Shown: positions 58,101-62,452 of the stretch, piece by piece
Layout: each line of letters opens with the position of its first letter
How positions within the stretch are numbered: the first letter of the stretch is position 1
Source: Paralithodes platypus
Taxonomy: Eukaryota; Arthropoda; Malacostraca; Decapoda; Lithodidae
DNA: 64,000 nt
Direction of reading: 5' to 3'
NCBI GenBank assembly: GCA_032716605.1
Contig: CM064506.1
Coordinates: 19,826,600-19,890,599, forward strand
Position numbers and translations under genes: made by a program
Notes under the pieces: model-generated
Databases searched by the model: none
The model's input: only the letters and a program-made list of their open reading frames with translations
What the model was told of the DNA's origin: nothing

Positions 58101-61100
58101 TACGCTATACCTGACGTCAACTCGGATAGTACATTATTGTGGTTGCGGGACATTTTCGAGGGCACAACAATATTTATGGATGGTGTGGTTAGGAAGGTGA
58201 AAAAAAGTTGGCGTAGAGGAGTGGCTGGTGCGTGTGATAATGAAGATGTACGAGGACTTACGAACGGCAGTGAGGGTGAAAGTTTACGAGTGAGGAGTTT
58301 ACAGTTCGCGTCGGAGTCCACCAGGGCTCTTGTGTTAATCTTACTGGGAAAGCTCCGCTAAAGGCTGGCCATTACAGAAATTCCTCCAGACTACATTGTC
58401 AATACATGTTTCCTTTGCCCGTGCCACAATGCCCCTTCCACTATGTGGAAGTTTTTCGTCAATATATTTATATTAGTACAGTACAGTACAGGGAAGAGGA
58501 TTGTGTTTAGTAGGATTTTTTAATGGCATCTATCGCCACACTTAAGGTTACTTACTCATATGTTTATATTAGTATTTCCTTCTGATATGATAAAGTTAGC
58601 ATTGTGTAATACAAAAACGGTCGCCCGATTGTAATGCGGTCCTTCTTTAGCCTAACTCACTAACGAATGGTAGAAATTGGGAGTTGAATCAGTTGCTGTT
58701 CTCTGATGACTCAGCTTTGGTGGCGGATACTGAGGAGAAACTGCAGCGGGTAGTGAAAGAGTTTGGTGTGGTTTGCGAGAGGAGGAAACTGAAGGTGAAC
58801 GTCAATAAAAGTAAAGTAATGGTGTGTAATAGGAGTGATCGTAGACTCTCGTCCGTGGCTCATACAGTGAATCTAGATGTGAGGCTGGATGGGGACCTGT
58901 TTTGGTTTGTTTATTTTGTAAACTTTACATTATAATTACTAAATGGAGGAACAATAAGCAGGAGTGGAGGTATGGAAATGGAGGGTAGTAAAAAGGGTTA
59001 TGGGATTTAGTTCAAAGCCTGTTAATTGCTGTGAAGGAAGGAAGGTTTTCGGAGCAATGGGAAATATGTGGAAGGTGAGAAATCTCGGAATGAAAGTTAA
59101 AAGTTCAATGTATCAAGGAATTGTGCCAACAGAGTAGCCAGAATAACGTGACGATAGTGCATTGTTATATGTGCGATTAGTTTGCTTGGGAAACAGATTA
59201 ACTTGCTCATGTAGTGATGTACACTGTATGTATGGGGCTGAGACATGGGCTCTGAAGAAAAAGGAGAGAAGAAAGCTATATGTGATGCAGATGAGCTGAT
59301 TAAAGCGTTATTTCTAAATAGATTTTTTATAATTTTTTTGCTTTGAGGAATGAAGAGATTCGTAGGAGCCGGAACATTTGTCGGCCAGAGTGGACAGAAG
59401 GGTACTGAGCTGGTATGGTCATGTTGAACGAATGGATGATGAAAGGCTTACGAAGAGAATATGTGAGTCAGATACAAGGGGAGACAGAGGGCTTTGGATG
59501 GTAGAGGAATGACTATTGATCAGGCAAGGGAAGTGGTCTTATTTTGCTAGTTTTACAATATTATTAATTCAAGCTAACCTGGCAGAAATTGGTAATGCTG
59601 CCTTGCTACACATTTGTATAGCCAATATTTAATGTTGCTTGTATTTGCATGATTAACCACAGGGATGACCCAAAACTTATCCGAGTGACTGTACTTTGAC
59701 ATTTGAACAGGAATGAATGGAGAATGCTTGTGAATAGATGAGTACATACATACATACATACGGGTTTAAACACTGCAACCGTCCACGGTTCAGTATGATA
59801 AATAAGCAGGTCAAACTCTTGAACATAACCTCTATAACTCAAAAATTACTATTGTAATCAAGCTAGGGTCAGCCAGGGAGTAGGTGTGGAAATATACAGA
59901 CAATTTGCTCTAGCCCTATTTGAGTTGCAGGAGGTTAGGGTTCAAAATTTCCGGCCTACCTATTTGGAACAGAGTATAGTAGAGGTAGGATAGAGGTTAA
60001 CCCATGAACTGCTAGAACATATGCAAAATATAAGGCCAAGAAGAAGGGAGGGGGGGGTGGGGGTATAAAGGGGGGAAGGAGTGGAGGATGTGGTATGGAT
60101 AGATGCCACTACTTTCTATGTGTCACCCAATTTTCAGACATTTCCCGGCACTGGCATGGTTTTTAAAGGGTTATTTTTACACATGTTCAAATACCATGAC
60201 TTACAAGAGGACCTTTGCAGTCCATGGGTTAATGTTGGAGAGTTTTGGCCTACTTACTTGGAACAGGGTATAGTAGCGGTATGTATTCCTTGACAGAGGT
60301 ACCCGGCAGAGTGTGAGGCTACAAGGAGTCTATCGTATGAACCTGGAGAAGGATGGTGGTGATGATGGTGGTGGTGGCTCAGCTGCAGGAACCGCTGAGG
60401 AAAGTTCAACCACCGAGAAAGACAACAAGCAGGCCCTTGGATTACAAGTACAGATAAAGTAGCTGATTAGTTAGCCTTAAAATGAATATTATATATTTGT
60501 TTGTATATGGTGATCTCTGGGGATTATAGGGGGTCACCTGCTTTTTCTCTCTCTCTCTGACTTGTATCCATTCGGCCCCATTCAACCTACTGATTTAAGA
60601 CGTTTATCCCCATCCAGGTATCAATTTCTTCTGCATTGTACGGAGAATTTTTTTGATAGGAAAATGTATAAATTTACCCTGCTGTCAATTTTTTTTTTTT
60701 AAATATGCTGACTCGCTACCGCTCGCCAGGAAAAAATCGACGCTTGAATGAGGGTAAACGTCTTAAAACAGTAAGCTGAATGTGGCCGAATGGATACAAC
60801 CCAGAGAGAAGAGAGAGTAATAAAAACGAGGTGGGCCCCCTTAAACGAGTTGACTGTACCGGTCATTTGGGAGAAGGGGTCGGGCGAGGACTATAATAGT
60901 CCATCAGGCGGTGAAGGTGACGGAGCAGGAGGAGGCGGCAGTGGTGGTAACGAAGGTGGTGGGAAAATAGAAACATCCCAGGAAGCCCCATCAACATCAT
61001 CATCTGTCAACACTTTAGCAGACACACCACAGATGCTCCAGCCACCATGCACCACCAACACAGGTAGGCTACAGTATTGTCGTAACAGTTTTATTTTATT

Positions 61101-62391
61101 TATTTTTTATTTATTTTATTTTTTTTGCCAGACTCCGTAATTCCCGACAAGGGGTGGCCATGAATATTTGGTGTTTATCGCAAATCGCTAGGTCAAGTTG
61201 CCCGAGCTTGACAACTACCAATAAGATTTTGACAGTGAGGGCTTGATCCGCCGACCCTTGGGGAGACGGTTTATATAAAGGGTGCGCCTGGAAGTGTGGT
61301 GGGCGGGCTTGTGGTTTCGACTATGCCACGGCTCGCGACATGTAACTCACACTTACTTTTCTTCACTCAAAAACCCAGCCCCAGAGTCGGCCGTTGGCAG
61401 GCGCTCACTTTTGCTACGTACAGCCCCAGCGTCGGCCATTGTATATATTCAGTATGACCATTCTAAAATTATATTATCACCAACCCTCCAATTATCTTAC
61501 AAATAAACCTAATTAAGTAAATCAATGAAACTAATATTATTTCAGGTGAATGCGGTGATGATGGCATAGGAGATGGAGACGGTGGTAAGAGATCAGAACC
61601 TCTCCGGGTGGTCGGGGTCCGGGGAAGTGCTTTGATTGTGATGATGATGGTCTTGTTGATGATGGTGATGATATAGCTGATGGTGATGGTGGTGATGGTT
61701 GTGGTGGTGGTGGTGTAGATGAGGCCATGGATGTAGTAGCACCCAACACTGAGCTCAAGGACGAAGCCATTGAAGGTCCCATCACAAAACTCCAAGCAGA
61801 TAGTCAAGCCGGCTCCTCAAGACGTTCTCAGAGATTATCAAAGAGAAGCAAAAAGGACCTTGAAGATAAAGGTATGATGTGAAAAGTTTGAAGCACACAA
61901 TCACATGCTTAACCCATTCAATACCGGTGACACCCTTTCCTTATATTATGGCAACTACTGTATTAGACAAACACCTAAAGGGTTATTGTTTGTATGTTTT
62001 GCAAGGGAGGTCGGAGGCCGGGGGAGTGCTGGAGTGACCTTGGTGATCCCTGGTCTCTGGGTCTTTTCCTGGGTGACCTACATGTGTGTGAATTTGTGTG
62101 TGTGTTTTTGTTTTTGTTTTTTTTCTTCTCCCCTATAGTCTTTAGTCTTTGGTCTTTAGTCGGCCACCCCCAGAAGAAAAAAAAAATATAAGAATTTGTA
62201 TTTTGTGTTTATATGTTCATTGTTTTCTGTTATGTTGTCCCTATTTGGAGTATATATATATGTACATACATAAATTTTCAATGCATTATTTCCACATTGT
62301 GATTTTGATAAGTTCTTTTGTCTTTATATATGTGTATATATATATATATGTTTTTTTATTATTATTTTTTTATTTATTTATTTATTACCGG

Positions 62392-62452
<61 letters not shown>

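Larger units (their letters stand above)
56175..59545 (+). mobile_element. RTE-like LINE, decayed, split by other elements
   Basis: Fragments in order match the LINE at 41521-42588. 56175-56415 encodes [11 protein letters not shown] and [16 protein letters not shown]. 58172-58200 gives [10 protein letters not shown]. 58672-58890 gives [20 protein letters not shown] (active site F-S-D-D). 58935-59130 and 59215-59540 give the [12 protein letters not shown] and C-terminal parts. The insert 56416-58165 holds SINEs and another LINE. Pieces of the recurrent intronic repeat occur at 58897-58937 and 59160-59340. Many stops. Confidence 0.7.

Noticed and set aside
60775..60804. Extending exon 11 upstream into CT-GAA-TGT-GGC-CGA-ATG
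   Set aside because: These bases are the right arm of the inverted-repeat MITE. The acceptor at CCCAG gives the correct phase with exon 10.
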